64,000 bases of DNA. It comes from Tretioscincus oriximinensis. Its lineage: Eukaryota > Chordata > Lepidosauria > Squamata > Gymnophthalmidae. The stretch lies in assembly GCA_022410635.1 (NCBI GenBank), contig JAJVDF010000362.1, forward strand, positions 957,742 to 1,021,741, written 5' to 3'. Positions 63,277 to 64,000 of the stretch are shown piece after piece (positions within the stretch are counted from its first letter, which is position 1; every line of letters starts with the position of its first letter). A program made the position numbers and the translations under genes. Under the pieces are notes generated by a model, which saw only the letters and a list, made by a program, of their open reading frames with translations, did no database searches and was not told where the DNA came from.

Positions 63277-63674
63277 CTTTATCTATATAGCTAACTTCTC
63301 CAACTACTATTCTGCACTGAATATACAAGACAACACTGTTATATTATTAAATGTAATAAAATTAACAATATTATGGCAAATGAGAATTAAAAGAAGTACT
63401 GGTAGCTACATTAGCCTGGATCAGAATTTCTAGCAAATCACTGACAAAGTAATTTGTCAATGAAAGGTCATGCTATCTATGTTTTTCTTGTTAATCTTTG
63501 AGGTCAGATAGCCTCTCCTTGATATTACAATAATGTTATTTATTCATTAACTGCAACTAGCAAATAATCTCATTAAAGTCTATTATTTAAATTAACTCAA
63601 TTGCCAAATTGCAAGTTCCGATTCAAATGCTTGTCTATTTTTTAATCTTTTCCAGGATTGTGCTTAAAAACCTA

Positions 63675-64000
63675 CGTTTACTTATTTATTTAAAATGATT
63701 TATATCCCACCCTTTCCGATGGTCCCAAGGTGAGTAACAAAAGAACAAAGAAAACAACAAAAGATAACATATTCATAAAATGTTTAAATGATCCATACCT
63801 TCCCTCCCTCCCTGAAAAGACAGAAAGCAGAGGGAGCTACAATATTTCGGAGTCAAAACCCTAGGGGAACAGGTATGTTTTTACCAGGCACTGAAAACTA
63901 AACAATATAGGCATCTGGCAAGCTTCTAGAGGTAGGCTATTCCACAGTATGGGGGCCAAGTTCTATGGCTGAGTTTAATTCAGGTCTGTTCTTCCATTAC
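63675..64000 (-). mobile_element. Saurian LINE/SINE-type repeat running off the window
   Basis: Starts with a TTTATTTATTTAAAATGATT tail and TATATCCCACCCTTTCC, the inverted 3' end of a retroelement. It continues with GGTAGGCTATTCCACAGTAT and GGGGGCCAAG, a word common in reptilian interspersed repeats. Class not resolved; it continues past 64000. Confidence 0.55.

Larger units (their letters stand above)
60136..64000 (-). other. CBLB: CBLB intron 2 (part)
   Basis: Sequence upstream of exon 3 to the window edge. It contains a SINE A tail, a small N cluster, a fold-back of the GACGTGTCTA family and a repeat running off the end. The start-codon exon was searched for and not seen. Confidence 0.8.

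Noticed and set aside
60136..64000. Search for the CBLB start-codon exon (MANSMNGRN, TWKLMDKV region).
   Set aside because: No minus-strand sequence with these words was found, so the exon is taken to lie outside the window.

Overview
This 64 kb window is vertebrate nuclear DNA that lies inside a single protein-coding gene on the minus strand, CBLB (Cbl-b, an E3 ubiquitin ligase). Fifteen coding exons can be placed with GT/AG splice sites. They run from the exon that starts the main part of the four-helix bundle (59885-60135) down to a proline-rich exon (1683-1823), and the reading frame closes at every junction. The start-codon exon lies beyond position 64000. The last exons (rest of the C-terminal tail and the UBA domain) lie before position 1. 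No second cellular gene was found.

The repeats suggest a squamate reptile. There are tRNA-headed SINEs with TAAA-type tails (33718, 19943, 37520), a second SINE family (4596, 13690, 19245), many CR1/L2-like LINE pieces ending in TTCTTATGT-type 3' ends, and several DNA transposons, in an AT-rich background. The species cannot be named from this alone. Single N bases are scattered about once per kb, and there is one small N cluster at 62087-62101, as in a draft assembly.

Layout, from the 5' end of the gene (high coordinates) to the 3' end: intron 2 (part, 60136-64000) has a near-perfect 73-bp-arm fold-back. Exon 3 (59885-60135) and exons 4 to 6 (38412, 31411, 30381) encode the 4H, EF-hand and start of the SH2 region of the tyrosine-kinase-binding domain. 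The 21 kb intron 3 holds a broken Ty3-type gag fragment, a purine tract, a palindromic Tc1-type MITE and a hAT element. Exons 7 and 8 finish the SH2 fold, and exons 9 and 10 encode the linker helix and RING finger with all eight zinc ligands. Exons 11 to 17 encode the proline-rich, tyrosine-bearing tail. The 6.9 kb intron after the first RING exon holds CR1 copies and a full-length but dead Tc1-like transposon.

The gene product binds phosphotyrosine on activated receptors and kinases through the N-terminal domain, recruits an E2 enzyme through linker and RING, and binds SH3 and SH2 adaptors through the tail. The catalytic half is almost unchanged from the mammalian sequence as I remember it; the tail diverges much more. 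The most unusual gene-level features are a 90-bp intron (2649-2738) that is in frame and stop-free, a trinucleotide microsatellite beginning nine bases inside the donor of the main SH2 exon, and the absence of six residues found in mammalian Cbl-b. I saw no undescribed multi-gene system.
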